Source of the DNA: Candidatus Thiodiazotropha sp. (ex Epidulcina cf. delphinae)
GTDB lineage: Bacteria; Pseudomonadota; Gammaproteobacteria; Chromatiales; Chromatiaceae
Direction: 5' to 3'
Assembly (NCBI GenBank): GCA_025656455.1
Contig: JAHXHS010000007.1
Coordinates: 62,001-126,000 of the forward strand
DNA length: 64,000 nucleotides
Shown here: positions 8,924-17,410 of the stretch, piece after piece
Numbering within the stretch: position 1 is the stretch's first letter
How the letters are laid out: each line of letters opens with the position of its first letter
Translations under genes and position numbers: made by a program
The notes under the pieces: model-generated
Told to the model about the DNA's origin: nothing
Database searches by the model: none
The model's input: the letters and a program-made list of their open reading frames with translations, nothing else

Positions 8924-10723
8924 ATGTTCCTTGACAAACTCATTCGTCATGCAGAGATCAATCCCAGTCGCGTCTTGATCTTGCTCGTCGGGGTGATGGC
9001 GACCCTTCTGGTCCTCCCTGCCTTTGCAGATAACGGTGCGGACAAGGGGATCGAGTGGGGCGTGATGGGGATGAAGTTGTTCGGCGGTCTCGCCCTCTTC
9101 CTGTACGGCATGGAGCAGATGGCCGATGCCCTGAAAGCGGTGGCCGGCGAGCGGATGAAGGGTATCCTGGCGAAACTGACCACCAACCGCTTTATGGGCG
9201 CCACCACCGGCGCCTTCGTGACCGCGGTCATCCAGTCCTCGTCGGTGACCACCGTGTTGGTGGTGGGTTTCATCACCGCCGGTTTGATGTCCCTCTCCCA
9301 GTCCGTCGGGGTCATCATGGGCGCCAATATCGGCACCACCGTTACCGCTCAGATCGTGGCGTTCAAGGTGACCAAGGCGGCGCTGCTGATGATCGGTGTG
9401 GGTTTCAGCATGCTGTTCGCCTCCAAGCAGGAACGGATCAAGCATTACGGCGCCATGTTGATGGGACTGGGGCTGGTCTTTTTCGGCATGAGCGTGATGA
9501 GTGACGCCATGAAACCCCTGCGCAGCTACCAGCCGTTCCTGGACTTGATGATCAGCATGGAGAATCCCATGGTCGGCATCCTGGTGGCGGCCGCGTTCAC
9601 CGGCCTGATCCAATCCTCCTCGGCCACCACCGGGATCGTTATCGTGATGGCGAGTCAGGGTTTTATCACGCTGCCGGCAGGCATCGCCCTCGCCTTCGGC
9701 GCCAATGTCGGCACTTGCGTAACGGCGATGCTGGCATCGATAGGCAAGCCAAGGGAGGCGGTGAGGGCCGCCATGGTGCATGTCTTTTTCAATATCGCGG
9801 GGGTGGTGGTGTGGTTGATGTTCATTCCCCAGTTGGCCGAATTCGTGACCCTGTTTTCACCCAGCCATCCCGAACTTTCCGGGATCGAAAGACTGGGCGC
9901 GGAGACGCCGCGCCAGATCGCCAATGCCCATACCGTCTTCAACCTGGCCAACACCCTGATCTTCATCTGGTTCACCGCCCAGATGGCGCGCCTGGTGGAG
10001 TGGCTGATTCCCGACCGCCTGCTGGAGGAGGAGGGCCTGGCCGTCAGCGCCAAATATCTGGATGATGAGTTGCTCTCCACGCCTTCCCTGGCGTTGGACC
10101 GGGTGCGCCTCGAAGTGTTGCACATGGGGGAGCGAGTGCAGGAGATGCTGGACAAGATCATGCCCGCCATCCTGACCGGCAACCGGCAATCGCTCGATGC
10201 CGTGGCCCAGCTCGATGATGAGGTGGATATCCTCTACGAGCAGATCATCGACTACCTGGGCAAGATCAGCAAACAGTCCATGACCGACCATCAGACGGGG
10301 GAGTTTCTGGCGTTGATGGAGGCGGTCGGCGATCTGGAAAATATCGGCGACACCATAGAGACCAACATGGTGGCGCTGGGGCACGAGCGTATCGATCACG
10401 GGTTTTCCATCAGCGATCCCACCAAAGAGGTTCTCAAGGGTTTTCACAAGGTAGTGAGAAAGGCGGTGGACGGCGCCGTGCAAGCCGTCTCTCAACTCAA
10501 TACCCAGGTGGCGCAGACGGTTATCGCCATGAAGGAGGAGATCAACGCCATGGCCGACTCGGCGGCGGTGCATCAGGCCTCCCGGCTGGTCGCTGAAGAG
10601 CCCAACCGTATTGCCGCCTATACCACCGAGGTGGATATTATCGAAAAACAGAAGCGCATCTATTACTTTGCCAAGCGCATGGCCAAGACCGTGATTCCTC
10701 CGGAAGAGATAGATGAGGCGTAG
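8924..10723 (+). CDS. Na/Pi cotransporter family protein, second copy
   Basis: A 599-residue PNaS-family membrane protein. After a first hydrophobic segment (residues 15-35) come two inverted repeats with the family signatures AVIQSSSVTTVLVVGFITAG (about 105) and LIQSSSATTGIVIVMASQG (about 230), each followed by GANIGT or GANVGT. From about residue 370 there is a PhoU-like helical domain rich in charged heptads. Both QSSS motifs are intact, unlike the copy at 3344-5176. It is coupled to the UspA-type gene just upstream. With PiT and the PstS-like protein further right, it adds to an unusually phosphate-oriented neighbourhood. Confidence 0.88.
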   Translation: MFLDKLIRHAEINPSRVLILLVGVMATLLVLPAFADNGADKGIEWGVMGMKLFGGLALFLYGMEQMADALKAVAGERMKGILAKLTTNRFMGATTGAFVTAVIQSSSVTTVLVVGFITAGLMSLSQSVGVIMGANIGTTVTAQIVAFKVTKAALLMIGVGFSMLFASKQERIKHYGAMLMGLGLVFFGMSVMSDAMKPLRSYQPFLDLMISMENPMVGILVAAAFTGLIQSSSATTGIVIVMASQGFITLPAGIALAFGANVGTCVTAMLASIGKPREAVRAAMVHVFFNIAGVVVWLMFIPQLAEFVTLFSPSHPELSGIERLGAETPRQIANAHTVFNLANTLIFIWFTAQMARLVEWLIPDRLLEEEGLAVSAKYLDDELLSTPSLALDRVRLEVLHMGERVQEMLDKIMPAILTGNRQSLDAVAQLDDEVDILYEQIIDYLGKISKQSMTDHQTGEFLALMEAVGDLENIGDTIETNMVALGHERIDHGFSISDPTKEVLKGFHKVVRKAVDGAVQAVSQLNTQVAQTVIAMKEEINAMADSAAVHQASRLVAEEPNRIAAYTTEVDIIEKQKRIYYFAKRMAKTVIPPEEIDEA

Positions 10724-10794
10724 GGTTACCGTGTTCAGAATGAGAAAGGTAGTTCACAAGTCCCTTATAAAAAATTGGGAGATTTAGCCCACTG

Positions 10795-10816
10795 TTTTGT
10801 GAGCCAGCTCACAAAA
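10795..10816. promoter_or_regulatory. CRP-like palindromic operator
   Basis: A perfect 10-bp inverted repeat with a 2-bp centre: TTTTGTGAGC-CA-GCTCACAAAA. It contains TGTGA-N6-TCACA, the textbook CRP/Vfr core. It lies about 190 bp upstream of the acidic cytochrome gene at 11008 and 70 bp past the end of the Na/Pi cotransporter. Binding by CRP is inferred from the match only; a weak intrinsic terminator for the upstream gene is less likely because no T run follows. Confidence 0.55.
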
Positions 10817-11007
10817 TGCTTTAGGAATTTAATTCATCATCCTCGCCGACATGGAAGTGAATGATCATAGATCCCGATCTGCCGTTCACGCTTTACGGTT
10901 GATACGGCGGCAGAACCGGGAAGAGCCCATGTCATGAGGAGGTCGGTCGATCGAGTCCGCAGAAATCACCGGCCATTGTAATAAACGAAGCAGTTAGGAA
11001 GCAAACA

Positions 11008-11910
11008 ATGCATTTTAAAAAACAACGGAGCTTAATTTTCTTATTACTGGGCAACGCAGCGCTCTTGGGCGTAAATGAAGCGAATGCTTTTTCCACCTAT
11101 GCCACGAATATTACCTCGTTTTGTTCAAGCAACGGCTATACGCTGTTGTCGGAATACGCGCAGGACTCTTGCAGTGCCTGTCACAGCGACCGGGCAACCC
11201 AAGGCCCGGGCCCGTCCGCCTACAACAGCGGTAACTACGAGTATTTTTGCCCGCCAACCGTCGTTGTGGCGCCGACCTGTACCGACGCGGACAATGACGG
11301 CTATTTTGCCGAGGGCGTAGATTGCGGCACCCTGGCCGATTTTAATGACAACAATAGCAACGCCTATCCGGGCGCACCAGAAATCTGTGACGATGGTATC
11401 GATAACGACGGCAATGGTCTTGTCGACACGGCCGATGCGAATGCCGTGGGTTGCACGGCCAGCTGTACCGACCAGGATGGCGACCGTTACAGCATCGAAG
11501 GCGGCAGCTGCGGCCCGGTTGATTGCGACGACAACAACATCGCAATCAACCCCCGCGCGACGGAGATCTGCGACGACGGCATCGACAACAACTGTAACGC
11601 CCTAGTGGATGACTCGGATGGCGCCTGTGCCGTCGACTTCACTCATCCCTTCGGCTGGAGCAATCCCGAGAAAAGTCATGACGACTATGTGGATGATAAC
11701 GGCGTATCCGAGTGTCTTTCCTGTCACTCCATTGACACGGCGGACCAGAATTCATCCTTGAGCTGCTACAGCTGTCACGGTAAAGAATGGGATGATCCCG
11801 GTAATGGTGGAGACGACGGTGATGACCGTGATGATGAGGATGATGAGGATGATGAGGATGATGAGGATGATGAGGACAGAAGAGACAAGCGTGATCGTGA
11901 CCGTGATTAA
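11008..11910 (+). CDS. Secreted triheme cytochrome with MopE-type Ca repeats and acidic tail
   Basis: A 300-residue exported protein with a signal peptide (1-27, cleavage near ANA). Three c-type haem motifs: CSACH (55-59), CLSCH (236-240) and CYSCH (253-257). Between them are two copies of the MopE-like putative metal-binding repeat, with DADNDGYF and DQDGDRYS loops and the PGAPEICDDGIDNDGNG / EICDDGIDNNCN blocks (about 91-140 and 153-202), usually taken as Ca2+ sites. The C terminus (265-300) is almost only Asp, Glu and Arg, encoded in part by five tandem 9-bp units. It stands alone, followed by a strong terminator. Function is unknown; a Ca-stabilised extracellular electron carrier is a guess. 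Confidence 0.75.
   Translation: MHFKKQRSLIFLLLGNAALLGVNEANAFSTYATNITSFCSSNGYTLLSEYAQDSCSACHSDRATQGPGPSAYNSGNYEYFCPPTVVVAPTCTDADNDGYFAEGVDCGTLADFNDNNSNAYPGAPEICDDGIDNDGNGLVDTADANAVGCTASCTDQDGDRYSIEGGSCGPVDCDDNNIAINPRATEICDDGIDNNCNALVDDSDGACAVDFTHPFGWSNPEKSHDDYVDDNGVSECLSCHSIDTADQNSSLSCYSCHGKEWDDPGNGGDDGDDRDDEDDEDDEDDEDDEDRRDKRDRDRD
11830..11874 (+). repeat. Five tandem copies of a 9-bp unit
   Basis: Five exact head-to-tail copies of GATGATGAG lie inside the cytochrome gene and encode Asp-Asp-Glu units. In-frame 9-bp repeats of this kind can change copy number by slippage without breaking the frame, altering the length of the acidic tail. Confidence 0.85.
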
Positions 11911-11943
11911 TCATCAAGTTCCATAACAGGAACAAACAGTGAC

Positions 11944-11970
11944 AAAGGGGGGCTTATGCCCCCCTTTTTT
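11944..11970 (+). terminator. Intrinsic terminator
   Basis: A G-run/C-run hairpin (AAAGGGGGGC, short TTAT loop, GCCCCCC) followed by six T residues sits 33 bp after the acidic cytochrome stop codon. It is a standard rho-independent terminator for that gene. The A-rich left side means it could also work, more weakly, for the convergent chemoreceptor gene. Confidence 0.85.
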
Positions 11971-12027
11971 ACTCAACGGCAGCGTCTGCGGATATCCAGG
12001 ACGAAAATGCTGCCTGATGCCTTCACC

Positions 12028-13935
12028 TCACTGACTTTCGGATAACCGGAACCAGGCCGATGTGCTCTGCAACTCCCCGGCCATCGACTCCAGTCCCTCG
12101 GAGGCCGCTTGGATCTGCCGGGTCTCCTGTTCGGAGGCCTGGATGGAGTGGCTCATCACCTCCACTGTCTTGGCCACCTCGCCGGCGGTTGCCGACTGCT
12201 GCTCGGCGGCGCTGGCGATCTGGTGGATCATATCCATGGTCTGAGCGACGGCTGTCCTGATACCCTCCACCGCGCTACGGGTCTCGTCGGCAATGGTCAC
12301 GCCTTGGGCCACTTGCTCCTGACCGACCTGCATCTTTGTCACCGAGGTCTTGGTTGCCTCTTGGATGCTGCCGATCATGGCGCTGATCTCCTTGGTGGCG
12401 TTGGCGGTCTTGCCGGCCAGGGAGCGGACCTCATCCGCCACCACCGCAAAACCACGGCCCTGTTCGCCTGCCCGGGCCGCCTCGATGGCGGCGTTCAGCG
12501 CCAGCAGGTTGGTCTGCTCGGCGATGCCTGAAATCACCAGGACAATCTGGCCGATGGCCTCGCCACTGCGGCCCAACTCTTCGATATCGCGGGCGATCTC
12601 GGACACCGTCCGGGCAATGGTCTGGCTCGCCTCGGTGGAGTGCTCCACCGCCTCGCCCCCCTGCTCGGCCAGGCCCTGGGCGTTCTGCGCCTGCCCGGCG
12701 GCCAGCCCGGCGCTTTCCGCTACCTGCTGGGCGGCGGCGGACATCTCGGTCATGGCGGTAGCCATCTGTTCGACCTGCTGGCGTTGATTGCCGGCGACAC
12801 TCGTCAGGTGTCCCGTGACTTCGGTGAGTTGCCCGGCATGCTGATTGGTGTTATCCGCTGCGCTGGTGATCTGTCGGGCAACGCCATCGAGACTGCTGCT
12901 CATCTTGTCAAAAGAGCGGGCCAGGCCGCCGATTTCGTCATCGCCCATGGGCTCGATGACCCGACTCAGGTCACCCTCGGCGATGGCCTCTGCATAACCT
13001 GAGACCCGGCTCACCCCAGCGATCATCCGTGTGACGCTGACAAAAATGATGCTCGCCAGCACGCCGACGGCAACCAGCAACACACCGCTCAGGACCCAGC
13101 GCATCAGCGAGCGCGCGGCGATCATATCGGTGATATCGAGGCTGACGCCGAGGTAGGCGCTGCTGTCTTTGTCCACGGGTAGAAAATGGTGCAGAAAGAG
13201 TTGTTCGCCAATAGCGTGGAGATCGAAGCGCCCGCCTTCGGCTGACAGGCTGACGGGGAGGGTCCAGTTTTCGCCCAGGGAGCTTGCGAGCACCTTCTCT
13301 CGGTCGGCCAACGACAGTTCCATCGAACCCTGCTCGCCAATCTGCCGCTGCAGGAATTCCTGATCCAGATTATTGACAAACACCAGGGCGCCGACCAATG
13401 TCTCCACATCCAGGACCGGACCTGCCGCGATCATCTGGCTGCCTTGATCGCCGCTGACCAGAAAACTGATCGCTGCCTTGTCGATCGCTTCGGCCCCGGA
13501 GATTGTCTCCAGATTCAGGATCGGCTGCAGCTGGTCGGCAAAGTGCGCTGTCCCTTTGCCAAGCTCTGTGCCGACGGCGTATAGAATCGTTCCCCCTTTC
13601 TCAACCAACAGCACCTGGTCTACCCCAGTCAACGCCTTCCACTGACTGAAAAGATCGTCGAGATAGTCAAAATCCTCTTCCTGGGCCCCGAAGTACCCGT
13701 CATAGAGGCTGGTTTGGACCACCGATTGCTTGATATCGTTGCGCATCTGTTCCCGCTGGTCGTGGAACCGGCGCAGCATGACGGTTGAGGCATAGTGGAT
13801 ATATTGCTCCTCCATGGAGTCCAACGCCTCATCGACCTTTCCAAGAATGACTGCGGCAGCGATGCCGAACAGCGCCAGCAGGGCCAGCAGAGGGATGCCT
13901 ATCAGTTTGGTCTTGAGTCCGAATTTGAGGTTCAC
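12028..13935 (-). CDS. Methyl-accepting chemotaxis protein
   Basis: A 635-residue chemoreceptor: first membrane helix (about 10-33), a periplasmic sensor region (34-275), second helix (278-303), HAMP (about 304-357) and a long signalling domain to the end. The kinase-contact tip is intact ([20 protein letters not shown], about 470-490, then [15 protein letters not shown]). The sensor region, with [17 protein letters not shown] near residues 170-186, suggests a CACHE-like fold. No C-terminal CheR-tether pentapeptide is present. It lies 59 bp downstream of the PstS-like binding-protein gene on the same strand, so it may sense the ligand of that protein, but this is inferred from position only. 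Confidence 0.92.
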   Translation of the reverse strand: MNLKFGLKTKLIGIPLLALLALFGIAAAVILGKVDEALDSMEEQYIHYASTVMLRRFHDQREQMRNDIKQSVVQTSLYDGYFGAQEEDFDYLDDLFSQWKALTGVDQVLLVEKGGTILYAVGTELGKGTAHFADQLQPILNLETISGAEAIDKAAISFLVSGDQGSQMIAAGPVLDVETLVGALVFVNNLDQEFLQRQIGEQGSMELSLADREKVLASSLGENWTLPVSLSAEGGRFDLHAIGEQLFLHHFLPVDKDSSAYLGVSLDITDMIAARSLMRWVLSGVLLVAVGVLASIIFVSVTRMIAGVSRVSGYAEAIAEGDLSRVIEPMGDDEIGGLARSFDKMSSSLDGVARQITSAADNTNQHAGQLTEVTGHLTSVAGNQRQQVEQMATAMTEMSAAAQQVAESAGLAAGQAQNAQGLAEQGGEAVEHSTEASQTIARTVSEIARDIEELGRSGEAIGQIVLVISGIAEQTNLLALNAAIEAARAGEQGRGFAVVADEVRSLAGKTANATKEISAMIGSIQEATKTSVTKMQVGQEQVAQGVTIADETRSAVEGIRTAVAQTMDMIHQIASAAEQQSATAGEVAKTVEVMSHSIQASEQETRQIQAASEGLESMAGELQSTSAWFRLSESQ

Positions 13936-13994
13936 GATACTACTCCGAAGCTTGAGCGAGTGTGACCGGTGGGCCGGTCATACTCACCGGTCCG

Positions 13995-14774
13995 CTATTG
14001 AACAAGTTTTTGGCCTGCCTCCGTGCGGTAGAAATCGATGACTTTCTGGGCTGCCGGCGAAGGATCCCCCAGGGTGATCAGACCCAGTGGACGGGAAATG
14101 GAATCGGTCTGCACTACCTGGGTCTTACCGGGATTCTGTTGGAAAAAGCCAACGCTGACCGCACCGATCGCCCCACGGTATTTGCTCACCTCCTGAATCT
14201 CCCTGCGGGTGGAGTTGACCTTCTTGGCATTGGCTACATAGTCCTGCTTTTTCATGACCAGTTTCTGGAACACCGCCCGGGTAGCGCTGCCGGCATGGCT
14301 GGTAACCACCCGGATAGTCAGGTCGGGACCGCCGACTTGATTCCAGTTGGTGATCTGGCCGGTATTGATCCCGGCGAGCTGCTCCCAGGTCAGACTGGTG
14401 ACCGGGTTGTCCTGATTCACGATGGGCACGATTTCGTCCCGCGCGATCTCGTGGAACTGTAGATTAGTGGGGATCTCCAGCGACTGTTTCTTCTTCTTGG
14501 CCACCTTTTGCGCTGATTTGATCGCGCCTTCCAATGTGTTGGAGGCGGCAGCCACGCCGGTCTTCCCGGAGAACAGGGCCAACATACCCTTACCGGTGCC
14601 GACGCCCTTGACCTTGACGCTGACCCCGGTGGCGCTCTCCAGCGCCGAGTTGCCCGGTTCGAGGAAGCGCTTTTGACAGGTGGTGGAGCCCCAGACCTCG
14701 ATCTGTTCGGCCTGAAGGGTTAGCGGTGCCACTAGTGTTGCCGCCAGCAGGACGGCTGCGAATATTTTATTCAT
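13995..14774 (-). CDS. PstS-like periplasmic phosphate-binding protein
   Basis: A 259-residue periplasmic protein with signal peptide 1-22 (cleavage after LQA). It matches the PBP-like superfamily of phosphate/molybdate binding proteins: QIEVWGSTTCQKRF at the N terminus, WEQLAGINTGQITNWNQVGG (about 133-152) and SHAGSATRAVFQ (about 163-174) are the usual ligand-loop blocks. ATG 14774 is chosen because the signal peptide starts there; the longer frame upstream has no signal. No PstC, PstA or PstB genes are nearby, so it does not serve a local ABC transporter. Transcription runs on into the chemoreceptor gene, which suggests a sensory role. Confidence 0.82.
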   Translation of the reverse strand: MNKIFAAVLLAATLVAPLTLQAEQIEVWGSTTCQKRFLEPGNSALESATGVSVKVKGVGTGKGMLALFSGKTGVAAASNTLEGAIKSAQKVAKKKKQSLEIPTNLQFHEIARDEIVPIVNQDNPVTSLTWEQLAGINTGQITNWNQVGGPDLTIRVVTSHAGSATRAVFQKLVMKKQDYVANAKKVNSTRREIQEVSKYRGAIGAVSVGFFQQNPGKTQVVQTDSISRPLGLITLGDPSPAAQKVIDFYRTEAGQKLVQ

Positions 14775-15069
14775 ATTAGATCTCTCCTGGATGATGGAAC
14801 CCCTGAACGATCCGGTCAAATCCGTCTCTCGTATGGACTGCGTCGAGTGTGGCGCAACTGGGAAAACCGAACGATTGCTGTGACATCGATTCCCTTGCGT
14901 CACTCTCCTGACCGGTTTCTAAGGACTTATCGGCAACCCCGTAGAATTCTTAAGGGAATTATTTTCAGAACAGATGGGATGGGTGTGCAGGGTGTTTGGT
15001 AGTGGCCGGGAGACGGGTTCGGCAGCAGATGGTCTTCGTTCCCAGGTGGAGGCTGGGAAGGGGTTGTTC

Positions 15070-16533
15070 TCAAGTACTGTCGGATAGATTGTTGATATAG
15101 TCCAGCAAGGGCTCTACGGGGTATATCAGAGGATACATTTTATCGCCGATACCGGTCATGACCCCGACCCAATCGTCGTTGCCGCCGTAGACCACGTAGT
15201 GGTTTTCGATCTCCCCCACATCGACCCATAAGGTGTCATCCATACTGATCGGGGTGTGGCCGACGATGACCGGTGTGTCGGAAGGCAGGTCGAATACCTT
15301 GCGGAATCGCTTGATATCGCTCTTATTGTAGCCGCCGAGGCGGCTCGCTTTCTGCAGGCGGTTCTGGTTCAGCTCTCTGATCAACCCAATATGATGCTTG
15401 ATGTTTATCAACATCTCCAGGGTGACCTTGGAGGTGGGAGGCGCCGCATGACAGCAGATCATCTCCTTCGAATAGGCGGCATAGGGGAGCAGGTCGTAAA
15501 AGCGCTCCATCTCCTTGCGGTACTCCTTTCCCCGACTCTTGTTCAACGCCTTTTTCCACAACAGTCCCTGCGCCACGCCGCCTTTCGCTATTTCATCGGA
15601 GAAGCCGTCGTGATTGCCGCGCAGATAGAAGACCTGTTCAGGAAACTGCTGTTTCAAGCGCAGGATGATATCCATGATCAGGATCGAGCCCTCCATCTCA
15701 TGATATCGGCCCTCCTCCTCACAGTGTACGGCATCGCCCAGCATCACCAGGCAGGCGGTTCCCTGCTCCAGCGCTTCGAGAAAACCGTTCTGGCTCAGCA
15801 CCACCAGCAGGTTGTCCACCTTGCCGTGGAGGTCGCCGATGATGAACGGCGTCATCTTGTCCGGCAGTTTGATCACCCCGCCTGGATTACCGTCTTCATC
15901 CTTTTCCCGAAAGGCTTCGTCCGCCATGAGTCGGTTGACATCCCGGAGCAGGGAGAGGGCCTCTTTTTCAGGCAGGGTCGTGATCTCTCCACCGAATATC
16001 TTCAGCAAACGCTTCAGTTTCTTTCTTCGCCAACTGACGGCTCTCATCATTTTCTTCTCTTTCAGCATGGGCGAGATGCAGCTCCCCGATCTGGGAGAGT
16101 AGTCGCGAAAGATCAGGTGGCCCTCCTCATTGCCGATGGAGAAAACGTAATCCCTGCCACGGGACGAGATATTCAGGAAGGCCTTTTGCCGCTCCTTGTC
16201 ATTGCCGCCTATGACCAGCTTTTCACCCTCTTCGATGCGGAAAAAACCACTGATTTCCGAATAGTAGGTTTCGGGATCGAAGACGATGAAATTGGGGGAA
16301 TCGCAGCTATTGTCTATGGCATTGGTCAGGCTCTCCGGGTAGAGGTGCAATGCCTTGCCTTCGGGAGGAAGATTGATCTGCAGAGGGTGGCAATGAATCG
16401 GAATCTTGATTTTTTTTCCATGCAGGCGATACGACTTTTCCAGCTCTATCTCTTCACACTGGGAGAGGCCGGAAAAGGCGTTTTTCAACAGCTTGATGAG
16501 GCTCTTCTTACTTTTCAATTCCGATTGGGCCAT
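15070..16533 (-). CDS. Calcineurin-type phosphatase with possible FHA-like N-terminal domain
   Basis: A 487-residue soluble protein. The C-terminal half is a metallophosphoesterase of the Ser/Thr-phosphatase type with all metal-binding blocks: IIGDLHGK (231-238), LGDAVHCEEEGR, LRGNHDGF, CCHAAPP and VGHTPI. The usual GDxVDRG is altered to GDAVHCEE. The N-terminal 200 residues are unassigned; a stretch from LVIGGN (106) to FRDYSPRSGSCISP (142-155) resembles the G...D-x-S-x-x-G pattern of FHA domains, which is a tentative reading. It begins 25 bp after a P-loop kinase-like gene on the same strand, giving a kinase/phosphatase pair. The substrate may be protein, nucleotide or RNA end. Confidence 0.75.
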   Translation of the reverse strand: MAQSELKSKKSLIKLLKNAFSGLSQCEEIELEKSYRLHGKKIKIPIHCHPLQINLPPEGKALHLYPESLTNAIDNSCDSPNFIVFDPETYYSEISGFFRIEEGEKLVIGGNDKERQKAFLNISSRGRDYVFSIGNEEGHLIFRDYSPRSGSCISPMLKEKKMMRAVSWRRKKLKRLLKIFGGEITTLPEKEALSLLRDVNRLMADEAFREKDEDGNPGGVIKLPDKMTPFIIGDLHGKVDNLLVVLSQNGFLEALEQGTACLVMLGDAVHCEEEGRYHEMEGSILIMDIILRLKQQFPEQVFYLRGNHDGFSDEIAKGGVAQGLLWKKALNKSRGKEYRKEMERFYDLLPYAAYSKEMICCHAAPPTSKVTLEMLINIKHHIGLIRELNQNRLQKASRLGGYNKSDIKRFRKVFDLPSDTPVIVGHTPISMDDTLWVDVGEIENHYVVYGGNDDWVGVMTGIGDKMYPLIYPVEPLLDYINNLSDST

Positions 16534-16558
16534 GGTCTGTAGACTCTGCTCGATGATC

Positions 16559-17179
16559 CTATGAATTTTCGTTTGCCGACTCTAGGATAATACGATGCGG
16601 AGCGCCCTCGGATCCTTCCCGGATATAGATGGAGATACCCTGCCGATAAAGGTATTTTGCCGCCATTCGATATACCTCCAACTGTCTCTCGACCAGCTCC
16701 AGGCTGAGGGATTCATCCACATGATGCGTGCCGCGCCTGGCCCTTTTGATGCGTTGTTTGAGCAGCTCCTGCGCATTCGGTAAAACGAATTCAAAGATAT
16801 ATCTTTGACGCCAGTTGACAGAGAAAAAGAAGCGTTTATTCGGGGGAATCCGGATCCGTGAGTAGTCGAGTTCGAGTGGTGGCGAGGCCTCCAGCCAAGG
16901 CTTCTCAAAGACGGCCAATGCCTCTTTTATCCCCTTGAAGGGAAAACCGAGGTGAATCTCGCGTGGACGCAGGGAGAGGCTCTGCGCGGTCCACCATTTA
17001 TCCAGGGAGAGGTCGATATATCCCTCTTCCGACCAGCCGCCGAGCTTTCTGACCAGGGTGCTCTTCCCGGCCCCCGGCGGCCCGGTGATCAGAAGTTGCC
17101 TGAATGAGACGAAATCGGGAAAGCGTACACCCTTTATTTTTTTCAGTTCGTCAAAGGGTTGGGTCTGGATAGGATTCAT
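16559..17179 (-). CDS. P-loop NTPase/kinase-like protein
   Basis: A 206-residue protein with a clear Walker A motif, LLITGPPGAGKSTLVRKLGG (about residues 28-47), followed by a possible Mg2+-binding region (YIDLSLDKWW) and a helical C-terminal part with Arg-rich QRIKRARRG. Size and motif order fit small-molecule, protein or polynucleotide kinases of the zeta-toxin/Pnkp-like kind. ATG 17179 is chosen; the frame continues upstream to 17332, but that part overlaps a palindromic repeat and has no typical start. The phosphatase gene follows by 25 bp. The exact function is not known. Confidence 0.65.
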   Translation of the reverse strand: MNPIQTQPFDELKKIKGVRFPDFVSFRQLLITGPPGAGKSTLVRKLGGWSEEGYIDLSLDKWWTAQSLSLRPREIHLGFPFKGIKEALAVFEKPWLEASPPLELDYSRIRIPPNKRFFFSVNWRQRYIFEFVLPNAQELLKQRIKRARRGTHHVDESLSLELVERQLEVYRMAAKYLYRQGISIYIREGSEGAPHRIILESANENS

Positions 17180-17280
17180 GGAGTCGAGCGCAGGCCTGGG
17201 AGGATTTTCTGATATTGTCAGTGAATAATCAATAATAGGCGCATCACTGCCGTTCCACAAACTCCCCTTACCCTCTTTAC

Positions 17281-17314
17281 CCGCAAATGAACGCGAATTC
17301 GCGTTCATTTGCGG
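17281..17314. repeat. 34-bp perfect palindrome, dispersed repeat family 1
   Basis: A perfect 34-bp palindrome centred on GAATTC whose arms read GCGTTCATTTGCGG. The same arm occurs at 24564-24705, 30074-30096 and 54290-54467, so this is a compact member of a dispersed hairpin family. It lies upstream of the P-loop kinase gene. Confidence 0.8.
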
Positions 17315-17366
17315 ACCCACTCCTCTTGCCAATGTGGGAGATGATTTTACCGTCCACCCGATGAGA

Positions 17367-17390
17367 GGAAGAGCCCTCCTGGGCTCTTCC
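17367..17390. terminator. Stem-loop after the PiT gene
   Basis: A perfect 10-bp stem (GGAAGAGCCC, loop TCCT, GGGCTCTTCC) 20 bp past the PiT stop codon. The T-rich flank is on the + side, so for the leftward PiT transcript it lacks a proper U tract. It may act as an RNA 3'-end stabiliser or weak terminator. Confidence 0.5.
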
Positions 17391-17410
17391 TTATCTTTTA
17401 CAGGCGGATG

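Noticed and set aside
15256..16542. 428-residue open frame on the + strand opposite the phosphatase
   Set aside because: Antisense of a gene with intact metallophosphoesterase motifs; no independent support.
17180..17332. Upstream extension of the P-loop kinase frame
   Set aside because: It overlaps the 34-bp palindrome of repeat family 1 and adds no conserved-looking sequence, so the shorter start at 17179 was chosen.
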